A stretch of 64,000 nt of DNA from Lithodes maja (GCA_037953745.1 JBAKBP010013005.1:1-64000), one strand, 5' to 3'; positions 10,500 through 22,327 are shown, numbered from the stretch's first letter. The notes: a model not told the origin generated them from the sequence alone. A program made the numbers and translations.

Positions 10500-10960
10500 T
10501 TTTCTTTAATACATACGAGGTTGAAAGAAATGGCAATTTCTGCGTTGGAAAACGCAGTTGAAAAACACTCCTAGAATACCCCTCCACCAATAGCAGACTT
10601 TTGCCCCCTGATTTTCGCCTCCTCTGATCCTCCACCCTCTATATATACCCTTCCTGTTTACCTTTTATATCATTCCTTCCTTACTTGTGTTTGTAAATTT
10701 CATTAATCGATTTTAGGAGTATAGTTGGTTGTTGGAAGGAACATAATAATTGATAATGCTGGTTGTCCAGTGAAACGCGTCGTATATCCTGTATCATCAT
10801 GTACATTAATGTAACCCTGTACCACCATGAATTTTGCTAATCTCATTCATCTACTTCCTGCCACCCAGCGAAAACTCATCAGAGACCTGGAAACTTTGAA
10901 TAATAAATTTTCCAACGCAGAAATTGCCATTTCTTTCAACCTCGTATGTATTAAAGAAAA
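10500..10960 (+). mobile_element. Inverted-repeat fragment, possible Penelope-like element 5' region
   Basis: 10,500-10,552 and 10,908-10,960 are perfect reverse complements over 53 bp and enclose 355 bp. The right arm lies inside a short ORF, so the left arm is an inverted copy of the start of that ORF. The enclosed DNA has GAAACGCGTC at 10,772-10,781. That string is typical of the 3' side of the minimal hammerhead ribozymes reported in Penelope-like elements. A small stem CTGG..CCAG precedes it. Element identity is tentative. A simple foldback transposon is the alternative. Confidence 0.45.
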
Positions 10961-10963
10961 TAA
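10827..10963 (+). pseudogene. Short ORF start, possible Penelope-like N-terminus
   Basis: The ORF from the ATG at 10,827 reads a helical, Leu/Lys/Asn-rich peptide (HLLPATQRKLIRDLETLNNK, then AISFNLVC). It then loses similarity in the AT-rich run at 10,964. A helix followed by a Phe..Cys segment is reminiscent of the region upstream of RT in Penelope-like proteins. No RT is present. Its last 53 bp form the right arm of the inverted repeat. I would not treat this as a functional gene. Confidence 0.35.
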
Positions 10964-11270
10964 TATATATAATTTTTTTTATTTTTTTTTTAACATGGCC
11001 ATAGTTTTCAAGTCATGCGAATCATCCTGGTGGTGATAGTTTCAGACCATATAATTTTAATTTCTTGCATCATTTCATTTGTAATCAACCAATACGCAAT
11101 GTCTTCACTTACTTGATATAACCTAACCTCAACCAGTCTTACCGGGCCAATCTAGTTTTCAAACTCGAATGAACACGAAAAGGAATACAAGATGATTAAT
11201 TATTTTCTTTTTTTATTGTCTTGGTCATTCTATCACTTCAACAAACAACAGGAAAATTAACATGAAAAGT
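10964..11270. other. Spacer without recognised features
   Basis: It contains AT runs and an oligo-T stretch. I see no coding or structured element. Confidence 0.4.
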
Positions 11271-11299
11271 ATTGTTTGGCCATTTTATCACTTCCAGTT

Positions 11300-11590
11300 A
11301 CTTGAGAAGTGCGTGCGGAGTTACATGGAGGGATAGACAGACGAATGAGGAAGTAAGAGGGAGGTATGGTGTGGAGGTAGATGGGCTGGAAAGTGTCATA
11401 AGGAACACCTTGAGATGGTTCGGCCATATGGAACGTATGAGAAGCATGAGAATGACTAAGAGGGTGTACGAGAAGAGGTGGAAGGACAGAGAGGGAGAGA
11501 TAAACCGAGAGGGAGGTGGAAGGATGGAGTGAAGAAATATTATATGGATGAAGGCGGTGCTGGGGACAGAGGAGCATGGCCATGGGGCGT
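11300..11590 (+). pseudogene. LINE reverse transcriptase C-terminal fragment
   Basis: An 86-aa frame reads the CGVTWRDRQTNEEVR and LRWFGHMERM pair. This is characteristic of the extreme C-terminus of LINE ORF2 proteins, such as RTE- and I-type pol. Nothing of the RT core remains, so this is a 5'-truncated copy. An Arg/Glu/Gly-rich tail follows and the frame stops at about 11,532. The clade is not determined. Confidence 0.6.
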
Positions 11591-11699
11591 TTCGTTCAGG
11601 GATCAGTACGGCGTCAGGCAATAGATAAATAGATAGATCACTTCCACCGACATAATACGAATTGAAATCTATAAAATTAACTTTACCGGTATATATACA

Positions 11700-11804
11700 T
11701 TAACCCTTTGAAGATGATGACGCATTTTGACAGTTTATTCTGGCAATCATTACACGATTTTATACAATATAATTATATAGGATATGTTGGAATTCAAAGG
11801 GTAA
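11700..11804 (+). repeat. Short TTAACCCTTT-type element
   Basis: It starts TTAACCCTTTGAAGATGATG and ends TTCAAAGGGTAA, giving short inverted ends over about 105 bp. Its first 55 bases match the reverse complement of 55,245-55,303 closely, so this is a dispersed family. Confidence 0.6.
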
Positions 11805-11918
11805 ACACTATCTCTTTTTTTCTATGTGAATGAAGGAGACAAAAGGAAAACCTGCCTGTAACAAGTGTCTCCCCAAAAGTTGAAAGAGTGACAGAGCCAT
11901 AATCAAGGTACGTTAGAG

Positions 11919-13105
11919 TCAAAATGTCTGGACACATGGAGCTGGAAAAAAGATTAAGTCATAGGATGAGGGAAAGGCAGATTGAGGTAGAGAGTTCCAA
12001 AGCTTGATTGTTGAGTAGAAGAAAGACTGGGAAAATTGTTCAAAGGCGGGTGCCCCCATCTCTTTGAGAGAGCTCTGAAGAGCATTGCATATTGTAATAG
12101 CGGTAGAAGAGTGAGAGAGATGCAACATTGCGGCGTGTAGAGATTGTAGGGAATTAGTGAGAGGAGGTGAGTTGATGAGAGGAAATGCTTTTGACTCTAC
12201 CTGTTCGAGAAGTGCGGTATTGGGGGAACCTCGCCACACATGCAAACAATACTAAAGACATGGGCGCACTATGTCCCTAAAAGGGCAAGAAGCTGTGTGC
12301 GGGTGAAGAATCCACAGAGACGGTTGAGCACACCTAACTTCTGGGAAGCTGCTTTAGCAAGAGTGGTAGTATGATCTTTCCCAGAAAGGCCAGAGGATAA
12401 AGAAACATCAAGAAAACTGAGATAAGATGAAGGGTTGATTTGTGTAATGTTGAAGCATAAGGGATAGACCTGTGGAAGTTCTGACGGGTAGATAAATGGA
12501 ACAATTGGGTCTTGGAAGCATTGAAAGTAACAAGATTTCCTCTGCCCCAATCGGAAATGGCTGATAGATCAGAAGATAAGTGTGCATGTGAGGTTTTGAG
12601 TGATTGTATGCTTGGTCATCCTGACACTCTACTTAACCCCTACTGTACCATAGGGTACAGTAATAAAAGTCCCCCCCCCCCCCCCAGTCCCAAGCAATGT
12701 GGTCAAAATGGCAAGATATAACAACCTCCCACCTCAAAAGATGGAGGAATACTGGCTCTCCCTGGGTCTCCCTGGATATAAGCTGAGAAGTGTTGCCAAC
12801 TCTAGAGCAGTGCTCAAACGGTCGTGGTACCAGGCACTGCCTGATACAAGGAAAGTACATTACTGACGGCTCTCTGCCGTCGCTGGGACTGGGGAGTGAT
12901 TTATCTACTGACGGCAGGGAGCCGTCTCTGGTACTGAACGGGTTGAATAGTGTAAGGTAGAGTCATCAGCATATGAATGGATAGGACTAGAGATACAGTT
13001 GAGAAGATCAATAATGAATATTAGCAAGATAACTGGAGACAGGACATAACTCTGAGGAACACCGGAGTTGATAGGTCGATGAAGTGAGTAGATTGTAGGC
13101 ACCAA
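11919..13105 (-). pseudogene. Decayed LINE ORF2 fragment with a nested element
   Basis: Reading on the - strand, frames at 12,905-13,105 give RT motif B (SGVPQSYVLSPV) and the YADD catalytic box (SYADDSTLH). The frame at 12,269-12,550 gives the post-palm region (CFNITQINPSSYLSFLDVSL and ASQKLGVLNRL). The frame at 11,919-12,245 gives the C-terminus (CVWRG-like start, NSPPLTNSLQSLHA and KLWNSLPQSAFPSSYDL). The pieces are co-linear but lie in different frames and carry indels. A 313-bp inserted element at 12,634-12,946 separates the YADD box from the rest. The pattern fits the CR1/Jockey superfamily. Confidence 0.75.
12634..12946. repeat. TTAACCC-type element inserted in the LINE
   Basis: The left end is TTAACCCCTACTGTACC and the right end is GGTACTGAACGGGTTGAA, which are imperfect inverted repeats. 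The flanks are contiguous parts of the same LINE protein, which independently fixes the insertion limits. It includes a poly-C run at 12,669-12,685 and two copies of a GACGGC..GCCGTC palindrome. Confidence 0.7.
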
Positions 13106-13275
13106 TCAAGCAGGGCAGCACCCAGTGGAAACCACATAGGCATGTGATAAGGAGTTGCTGGAACTCTGTTTCATTTGCCTGGCTTCCCTCACTGTTTCTA
13201 TCTGTGCCTCATCTACACAGAGAGTAATCCAGCTAACTCTCACAAACACCTCCTCCTCCTTTTATTTCATTACAC

Positions 13276-13639
13276 TTAATGGGCCGGTTTTCTGGACCAT
13301 TTTCTCCCTCACGTTTAGCCCCATTTGTTTTTAGATGTTAAGATGTTTGCCCCATTAGTTAGTCGATTTTAAGACCTTTCGCCCCATTTGTTTGTCAATA
13401 TTTAGACCTTTCGTGCTATTTAGGTGTTGATTTTTTCCCTGGCGAACGATAGTGAGCCTGTAATGTTGGAAGAACCGACCATCGGCCGGGAAATTTTTCT
13501 ACTGAAAAATGTACAAATTTATCTAGAAGGGGGATCTAATGGATGTGTTTTTTTTAATTTGATGGAGGTCTAGGAAGGAAACTAGAAAAATAATGAATAC
13601 ATGCAAAAATCGCCCCAAAAGTGAACTATCCCCCCTTAA
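13276..13639 (+). repeat. M1 element, copy 2
   Basis: It is a complete copy between TTAA sites with the family interior (GACCTTTCG, TAGGTGTTGAT and ACTGAAAAATGTACAAATTT). The termini are more diverged than in the 50-53 kb copies. Confidence 0.75.
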
Positions 13640-14097
13640 CAAGCTCACCACACTTCTTTCCAACACACCTAAATTACTTATAATATACTGTACCTTGATT
13701 TTGGCTCTCTATCACTCTTTCAACCTAGGGGGGACACTTGTTGCACGCAGCTTTTGCTTTTTGTCTCCTTCGGGCACATACACTCTGGGAGAAGCACTCG
13801 TCACAGCCTTTTGTCTCCCTCATCCACATAAAACAAAACAAAGATGGACAATAAATCCCCCACTAAAGGTGATAAACGCAGTGTAGAAATATATATAAAC
13901 TATTCACAAGTAAATCAATAACTATACAGTACACCTAACATGATTATATTTTCCTTTTGTGCCCCCTTCACTCTTTACAGTGTACCGAAGTAGAAAACGG
14001 AACATGAAAAAAAAAAAAAAAATGGGAAATAAAAGCGTGGAACAAGAATACAAAGGCCAAAATGGAAGAACACAATACATAATAAATCGTAGGCAGT
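13640..14097. other. Spacer without recognised gene
   Basis: It holds two similar phrases, TTTTTGTCTCCTTCGGGCAC and CCTTTTGTCTCCCTCATCCAC, about 65 bases apart, and an A-run at 14,008-14,022. Short frames here lack recognisable motifs. Confidence 0.35.
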
Positions 14098-14254
14098 GTC
14101 CACCATTCTTTAACTGTCTTCGTGGTGCGATGCATAAGGTGTTGATTTTCGGTGTGAGCATCCTGGATTCGAATCCACGGACTGCCACATGTGTTTGTAA
14201 ATTTCATTAATCGATTTTAGGAGTATAGTTGGTTGTTGGAAGGAACATAATAAT
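14098..14254 (+). repeat. SINE-like unit with tRNA-like head
   Basis: TCGTGGTGCGATGCATAAGG and GGATTCGAATCC are spaced like tRNA A and B boxes. The body that follows, 14,190-14,254, is identical over 65 bp to 10,686-10,750. The latter copy has no tRNA-like head. Confidence 0.55.
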
Positions 14255-14279
14255 AGAACACAAGATACAAATAAAACAC

Positions 14280-14293
14280 AGAAAATTGATCAC

Positions 14294-14334
<41 letters not shown>

Positions 14335-14822
14335 TTATATACTGTACGTCAAAATCTATCAGTAATGTATTATCTATTTATGCATATATCTTTACCAATT
14401 AAGGCATCTATCCACCAGTCCATAAATATCCATCCATCAAGTCATACAATTTTTCCTTCCATCTATCCATCCAAAATCAAGCTACCAACTATCTCTCCAT
14501 TGACAAACTAACAAAAAGTACTCCCCCCCCTCCCACCCCCCCCCCCCCAACCCACACATACCGAAAATGGCCCAAGTTTTTCAATAACCGAAGCCGTGGA
14601 GTGATATTAAAAATGTCAATATATCTTAATGGATATATTTTCATAGGCTCGTTGTTGCCATTTTGGAATTTGAGTAGCTTGATAGATTTGTGTGGTGTTC
14701 ATTGTTTGCTGTTGTGTTGTCCCTATTCTGGCTCGGTCTTGAGTCGGCCACCAGCCCCCCCCCAAAAAAATAAATAAATAAATAAAATAACACACAAGGA
14801 AAACAGGGGAAACAAATTGGAA
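14280..14822. repeat. Low-complexity stretch
   Basis: It contains (CT)n at 14,293-14,331, degenerate ATCCATC repeats, poly-C runs at about 14,521-14,551 and a (AAAT)n run at 14,767-14,786 just before the satellite. Confidence 0.7.
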
Positions 14823-17800
14823 AAAGAGGGGATTGGGCCTGAATATAAATAAAGAGGGGATTGGGCCTGAATATAAATAAAGAGGGGATTGGGCCTGAAT
14901 ATAAATAAAGAGGGGATTGGGCCTGAATATAAATAAAGAGGTGATTGGGCCTGAATATAAATAAAGAGGGGATTGGGCCTGAATATAAATAAAGAGGGGA
15001 TTGGGCCTGAATATAAATAAAGAGGTGATTGGGCCTGAATATAAATAAAGAGGGGATTGGGCCTGAATATAAATAAAGAGGGGATTGGGCCTGAATATAA
15101 ATAAAGAGGGGATTAGGCCTGAATATAAATAAAGAGGGGATTGGGCCTGAATATAAATAAAGAGGGGATTAGGCCTGAATATAAATAAAGAGGGGATTGG
15201 GCCTGAATATAAATAAAGAGGGGATTAGGCCTGAATATAAATAAAGAGGGGATTGGGCCTGAATATAAATAAAGAGGGGATTAGGCCTGAATATAAATAA
15301 AGAGGGGATTGGGCCTGAATATAAATAAAGAGGGGATTAGGCCTGAATATAAATAAAGAGGGGATTGGGCCTGAATATAAATAAAGAGGGGATTAGGCCT
15401 GAATATAAATAAAGAGGGGATTGGGCCTGAATATAAATAAAGAGGGGATTGGGCCTGAATATAAATAAAGAGGGGATTGGGCCTGAATATAAATAAAGAG
15501 GGGATTAGGCCTGAATATAAATAAAGAGGGGATTGGGCCTGAATATAAATAAAGAGGGGATTGGGCCTGAATATAAATAAAGAGGTGATTGGGCCTGAAT
15601 ATAAATAAAGAGGGGATTGGGCCTGAATATAAATAAAGAGGTGATTGGGCCTGAATATAAATAGAGAGGGGATTGGGCCTGAATATAAATAAAGAGGGGA
15701 TTGGGCCTGAATATAAATAAAGAGGGGATTAGGCCTGAATATAAATAAAGAGGGGATTGGGCCTGAATATAAATAAAGAGGGGATTAGGCCTGAATATAA
15801 ATAAAGAGGGGATTGGGCCTGAATATAAATAAAGAGGGGATTGGGCCTGAATATAAATAAAGAGGGGATTGGGCCTGAATATAAATAAAGAGGGGATTGG
15901 GCCTGAATATAAATAAAGAGGGGATTGGGCCTGAATATAAATAAAGAGGGGATTGGGCCTGAATATAAATAAAGAGGTGATTGGGCCTGAATATAAATAA
16001 AGAGGGGATTGGGCCTGAATATAAATAAAGAGGGGATTGGGCCTGAATATAAATAAAGAGGGGATTAGGCCTGAATATAAATAAAGAGGGGATTGGGCCT
16101 GAATATAAATAAAGAGGGGATTAGGCCTGAATATAAATAAAGAGGGGATTGGGCCTGAATATAAATAAAGAGGGGATTGGGCCTGAATATAAATAAAGAG
16201 GGGATTGGGCCTGAATATAAATAAAGAGGGGATTGGGCCTGAATATAAATAAAGAGGGGATTGGGCCTGAATATAAATAAAGAGGGGATTGGGCCTGAAT
16301 ATAAATAAAGAGGGGATTGGGCCTGAATATAAATAAAGAGGGGATTGGGCCTGAATATAAATAAAGAGGGGATTGGGCCTGAATATAAATAAAGAGGGGA
16401 TTGGGCCTGAATATAAATAAAGAGGGGATTGGGCCTGAATATAAATAAAGAGGGGATTGGGCCTGAATATAAATAAAGAGGGGATTGGGCCTGAATATAA
16501 ATAAAGAGGGGATTGGGCCTGAATATAAATAAAGAGGGGATTGGGCCTGAATATAAATAAAGAGGGGATTGGGCCTGAATATAAATAAAGAGGGGATTGG
16601 GCCTGAATATAAATAAAGAGGGGATTGGGCCTGAATATAAATAAAGAGGGGATTGGGTCTGAATATAAATAAAGAGGGGATTGGGCCTGAATATAAATAC
16701 AGAGGGGATTGGGCCTGAATATAAATAAAGAGGGGATTGGGCCTGAATATAAATAAAGAGGGGATTGGGCCTGAATATAAATAAAGAGGGGATTGGGCCT
16801 GAATATAAATAAAGAGGGGATTGGGCCTGAATATAAATAAAGAGGGGATTGGGCCTGAATATAAATAAAGAGGGGATTAGGCCTGAATATAAATAAAGAG
16901 GGGATTGGGCCTGAATACAAATAAAGAGGGGATTGGGCCTGAATATAAATAAAGAGGGGATTGGGCCTGAATATAAATAAAGAGGGGATTAGGCCTGAAT
17001 ATAAATAAAGAGGGGATTGGGCCTGAATATAAATAAAGAGGGGATTAGGCCTGAATATAAATAAAGAGGGGATTGGGCCTGAATATAAATAAAGAGGGGA
17101 TTAGGCCTGAATATAAATAAAGAGGGGATTGGGCCTGAATATAAATAAAGAGGGGATTAGGCCTGAATATAAATAAAGAGGGGATTGGGCCTGAATATAA
17201 ATAAAGACGGGATTAGGCCTGAATATAAATAAAGAGGGGATTGGGCCTGAATATAAATAAAGAGGGGATTGGGCCTGAATATAAATAAAGAGGGGATTGG
17301 GCCTGAATATAAATAAAGAGGGGATTGGGCCTGAATATAAATAAAGAGGGGATTGGGCCTGAATATAAATAAAGAGGGGATTGGGCCTGAATATAAATAA
17401 AGAGGTGATTGGGCCTGAATATAAATAAAGTGGGGATTGGGCCTGAATATAAATAAAGAGGTGATTGGGCCTGAATATAAATAGAGAGGGGATTGGGCCT
17501 GAATATAAATAAAGAGGGGATTGGGCCTGAATATAAATAAAGAGGGGATTAGGCCTGAATATAAATAAAGAGGGGATTGGGCCTGAATATAAATAAAGAG
17601 GGGATTAGGCCTGAATATAAATAAAGAGGGGATTGGGCCTGAATATAAATAAAGAGGGGATTAGGCCTGAATATAAATAAAGAGGGGATTGGGCCTGAAT
17701 ATAAATAAAGAGGGGATTAGGCCTGAATATAAATAAAGAGGGGATTGGGCCTGAATATAAATAAAGAGGGGATTAGGCCTGAATATAAATAAAGAGGGGA

Positions 17801-20800
17801 TTGGGCCTGAATATAAATAAAGAGGGGATTAGGCCTGAATATAAATAAAGAGGGGATTGGGCCTGAATATAAATAAAGAGGGGATTGGGCCTGAATATAA
17901 ATAAAGAGGGGATTGGGCCTGAATATAAATAAAGAGGGGATTAGGCCTGAATATAAATAAAGAGGGGATTGGGCCTGAATATAAATAAAGAGGGGATTGG
18001 GCCTGAATATAAATAAAGAGGTGATTGGGCCTGAATATAAATAAAGAGGGGATTGGGCCTGAATATAAATAAAGAGGTGATTGGGCCTGAATATAAATAG
18101 AGAGGGGATTGGGCCTGAATATAAATAAAGAGGGGATTGGGCCTGAATATAAATAAAGAGGGGATTAGGCCTGAATATAAATAAAGAGGGGATTGGGCCT
18201 GAATATAAATAAAGAGGGGATTAGGCCTGAATATAAATAAAGAGGGGATTGGGCCTGAATATAAATAAAGAGGGGATTGGGCCTGAATATAAATAAAGAG
18301 GGGATTGGGCCTGAATATGAATAAAGAGGGGATTGGGCCTGAATATAAATAAAGAGGGGATTGGGCCTGAATATAAATAAAGAGGGGATTGGGCCTGAAT
18401 ATAAATAAAGAGGTGATTGGGCCTGAATATAAATAAAGAGGGGATTGGGCCTGAATATAAATAAAGAGGGGATTGGGCCTGAATATAAATAAAGAGGGGA
18501 TTAGGCCTGAATATATATAAAGAGGGGATTGGGCCTGAATATAAATAAAGAGGGGATTAGGCCTGAATATAAATAAAGAGGGGATTGGGCCTGAATATAA
18601 ATAAAGAGGGGATTGGGCCTGAATATAAATAAAGAGGGGATTGGGCCTGAATATAAATAAAGAGGGGATTGGGCCTGAATATAAATAAAGAGGGGATTGG
18701 GCCTGAATATAAATAAAGAGGGGATTGGGCCTGAATATAAATAAAGAGGGGATTGGGCCTGAATATAAATAAAGAGGGGATTGGGCCTGAATATAAATAA
18801 AGAGGGGATTGGGCCTGAATATAAATAAAGAGGGGATTGGGCCTGAATATAAATATAGAGGGGATTGGGCCTGAATATAAATAAAGAGGGGATTGGGCCT
18901 GAATATAAATAAAGAGGGGATTGGGCCTGAATATAAATAAAGAGGGGATTGGGCCTGAATATAAATAAAGAGGGGATTGGGCCTGAATATAAATAAAGAG
19001 GGGATTGGGCCTGAATATAAATAAAGAGGGGATTGGGCCTGAATATAAATAAAGAGGGGATTGGGTCTGAATATAAATAAAGAGGGGATTGGGCCTGAAT
19101 ATAAATACAGAGGGGATTGGGCCTGAATATAAATAAAGAGGGGATTGGGCCTGAATATAAATAAAGAGGGGATTGGGCCTGAATATAAATAAAGAGGGGA
19201 TTGGGCCTGAATATAAATAAAGAGGGGATTGGGCCTGAATATAAATAAAGAGGGGATTGGGCCTGAATATAAATAAAGAGGGGATTAGGCCTGAATATAA
19301 ATAAAGAGGGGATTGGGCCTGAATACAAATAAAGAGGGGATTGGGCCTGAATATAAATAAAGAGGGGATTGGGCCTGAATATAAATAAAGAGGGGATTAG
19401 GCCTGAATATAAATAAAGAGGGGATTGGGCCTGAATATAAATAAAGAGGGGATTAGGCCTGAATATAAATAAAGAGGGGATTGGGCCTGAATATAAATAA
19501 AGAGGGGATTAGGCCTGAATATAAATAAAGAGGGGATTGGGCCTGAATATAAATAAAGAGGGGATTAGGCCTGAATATAAATAAAGAGGGGATTGGGCCT
19601 GAATATAAATAAAGACGGGATTAGGCCTGAATATAAATAAAGAGGGGATTGGGCCTGAATATAAATAAAGAGGGGATTGGGCCTGAATATAAATAAAGAG
19701 GGGATTGGGCCTGAATATAAATAAAGAGGGGATTGGGCCTGAATATAAATAAAGAGGGGATTGGGCCTGAATATAAATAAAGAGGGGATTGGGCCTGAAT
19801 ATAAATAAAGAGGTGATTGGGCCTGAATATAAATAAAGTGGGGATTGGGCCTGAATATAAATAAAGAGGTGATTGGGCCTGAATATAAATAGAGAGGGGA
19901 TTGGGCCTGAATATAAATAAAGAGGGGATTGGGCCTGAATATAAATAAAGAGGGGATTAGGCCTGAATATAAATAAAGAGGGGATTGGGCCTGAATATAA
20001 ATAAAGAGGGGATTAGGCCTGAATATAAATAAAGAGGGGATTGGGCCTGAATATAAATAAAGAGGGGATTAGGCCTGAATATAAATAAAGAGGGGATTGG
20101 GCCTGAATATAAATAAAGAGGGGATTAGGCCTGAATATAAATAAAGAGGGGATTGGGCCTGAATATAAATAAAGAGGGGATTGGGCCTGAATATAAATAA
20201 AGAGGGGATTGGGCCTGAATATAAATAAAGAGGGGATTAGGCCTGAATATAAATAAAGAGGGGATTGGGCCTGAATATAAATAAAGAGGGGATTGGGCCT
20301 GAATATAAATAAAGAGGTGATTGGGCCTGAATATAAATAAAGAGGGGATTGGGCCTGAATATAAATAAAGAGGTGATTGGGCCTGAATATAAATAGAGAG
20401 GGGATTGGGCCTGAATATAAATAAAGAGGGGATTGGGCCTGAATATAAATACAGAGGGGATTGGGCCTGAATATAAATAAAGAGGTGATTGGGCCTGAAT
20501 ATAAATAGAGAGGGGATTGGGCCTGAATATAAATAAAGAGGTGATTGGGCCTGAATATAAATAGAGAGGGGATTGGGCCTGAATATAAATAAAGAGGGGA
20601 TTGGGCCTGAATATAAATAGAGAGGGGATTGGGCCTGAATATAAATAAAGAGGGGATTGGGCCTGAATATAAATAAAGAGGGGATTGGGCCTGAATATAA
20701 ATATAGAGGGGATTGGGCCTGAATATAAATATAGAGGGGATTGGGCCTGAATAAAAATAGAGAGGGGATTGGGCCTGAATATAAATAAAGAGGGGATTGG

Positions 20801-20844
20801 GCCTGAATATAAATAAAGAGGGGATTGGGCCTGAATATAAATAG
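14823..20844 (+). repeat. 28-bp satellite array, about 215 units
   Basis: The uninterrupted unit is AGAGGGGATTGGGCCTGAAT followed by ATAAATAA, 28 bp. Common variants are GATTAGG for GATTGGG, GGTGATT for GGGGATT and AAATAGAG for AAATAAAG. Rare ones (GGGTCT, AAATACAG, AATACAAAT, AAAGACGGG, AAAGTGGGG) mark higher-order copies. The - strand is open in all frames because the unit contains no stop, which gives fortuitous ORFs of up to 471 codons with a 28-residue period. I do not regard these as genes. The array ends at AAATAGATAGATGG. Confidence 0.95.
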
Positions 20845-21017
20845 ATAGATGGTGATGAATGTACGGAAGGAAAATAGTGTATGATAGAGTGTATATATAT
20901 ATTATGTATTGGACTCATATGTAGCCTATATGTTACATCTCATTACAAATAACTCTTTCTGTACCGGGGACGTCCTTTTCATTGTATTATGGACACTAAT
21001 AGACGATTTTATTCAGT
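20845..21017. repeat. Spacer with the end of a TTAACCC/CGACGT-type element
   Basis: The phrase TGTACCGGGGACGTCCTTTT followed by ACTAATAGACGATTTTATTC resembles the left arm of elements at 50,810 and 51,997. No matching right end is visible. Confidence 0.45.
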
Positions 21018-21389
21018 TTAAGGGGAGGCAGACCGTTTTTCTGGACCCCCTTCTCCCTAATGTTTAGCCCCACTAGTTTTGATATTATTAGACGTTCGGC
21101 CCATTAGTTTGGCGATTTTAACACCTTTTGCCCCATTTCCTTGTCAATTTTAAGACCTTTCGTGCCATTTAGGTGTCGATTATTTCCTGGCAAGCGATAG
21201 CGAGCCTGCAATTTTAAGAGTAATCGGCCTTTGGCCGAGACATTTTTCAACCGAAAAATGTACAAATTTATCCTAAACGGGGATCTAGGTGGTGCTTTTC
21301 TAAGTTTGATGGAGGTCTAGGGAGGAAACTAAAAAATATATATGAATAAATGAATTAATAGACCAAACAAACGGTCAGTCTCCCCTTAA
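21018..21389 (+). repeat. M1 element, copy 3
   Basis: A full copy with clear 18-bp inverted ends: TTAAGGGGAG..AGACCG at the left and CGGTCAGTCTCCCCTTAA at the right. The interior has the complete family signature. Its right TTAA is also the left TTAA of the next element. Confidence 0.85.
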
Positions 21390-22327
21390 CCCTTTCGTTG
21401 CGGGTGACTCCTGCCAAGTTGTTGTTCCCCAAGCTGCCTGGCCGAACAGCCCCAAGGCCCCGAGCAAGGCCAAGGCCATAACCGAGCGCCCCCACAGAAC
21501 CCTCCCTGCCGACCACAATAAAGCCTGGGTGACCGAAGCCACTCTATGGCGGGGAGCTGAGGAGGGTGCGGAAACGCCCGGGAAACCAAAGCCCCACCCA
21601 GGGCCCTGTGCCCCTCAGCAATTATGAAGAGAAAGTTGAGGGGCAAAGGAAAAATGTGACGCTTTGGCTTCCAATCTTGGTAGATTGGGAGGTCAATCCA
21701 CGTTAGAGACTCAGTCACTTGAGATCTAGAAAATATATAAGTAAAAGGAACAGTCAGAGTAAGCTATGGGTATGGCAGAGATTGCTCAGTTCTCACTCTG
21801 ATAGACAAGCCCATCACCACATGACTAAAACCCAATCCTCTCAGCATCAGCTAGGAAAGGCCCTAGAAAGCCGCCTTTGGCGGGGGGATAGCTCCCCTAT
21901 TTCAACCCCTTTAGGGGTTGGGCACCCGCCCTCCTGCCAAGTTACAGCCATTTCCAGGCTTTAAAAGCCTGTAAAAACCGTAAAAATCGAGTGTCAGTGG
22001 GCGGGAGCATGAGGGGCCCACCTCCGTTCCTCAGAGCAGCGAGCGGCCCACTGAGATTGACTGTGTCTCGCGCGGGTCTCTCTCTCTCTCTCACAACAGT
22101 GTAGCCAAGCGAGCGAGTGCTACCACATAGCGGGTTTCCCGCGTTTCACTGGCACCGCTGCGGGTGAACCAGACCACGTACGGGGCTCGTTCTGGTCTCA
22201 TTTTGAAGCTATTTTCGCCTAGTTTTCGGCAGAACACAGTTCATTTAATGCAGATGCTTGATTTATCATTCAGGAGTGCCTCAATATGCCCTAAATAGCC
22301 CAAACATAGCCACAGCCAATGGGTTAA
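21386..22327 (-). repeat. TTAACCC-ended element carrying a GC-rich module
   Basis: It is bounded by TTAACCCTTTCG and CCAATGGGTTAA. About 21,400-21,715 is a GC-rich block homologous, in inverse orientation, to 52,210-52,520. On the - strand it encodes an open stretch of about 110 codons (WIDLPIYQDWKPKRHIFPLP and CGRQGGFCGGARLWPWPC) that is largely conserved between the two copies. I do not recognise a protein family. The remainder, 21,720-22,327, is unique here and includes TCTCTCTC and a CGAGCG run. Confidence 0.6.

Noticed and set aside
14098..14190. Functional tRNA gene
   Set aside because: It has only box-like motifs, without paired acceptor arms, and is followed by a repeated SINE-like body.
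14823..20844. CRISPR-like array of 28-bp repeats
   Set aside because: The units are directly adjacent with no unique spacers, no cas genes are present, and the context is eukaryotic. It is a satellite.
15505..20918. Large proteins of 275-471 aa on the - strand
   Set aside because: The 28-residue periodicity comes only from a stop-free 28-bp unit. There are no domains, and the unit variants ignore codon positions.
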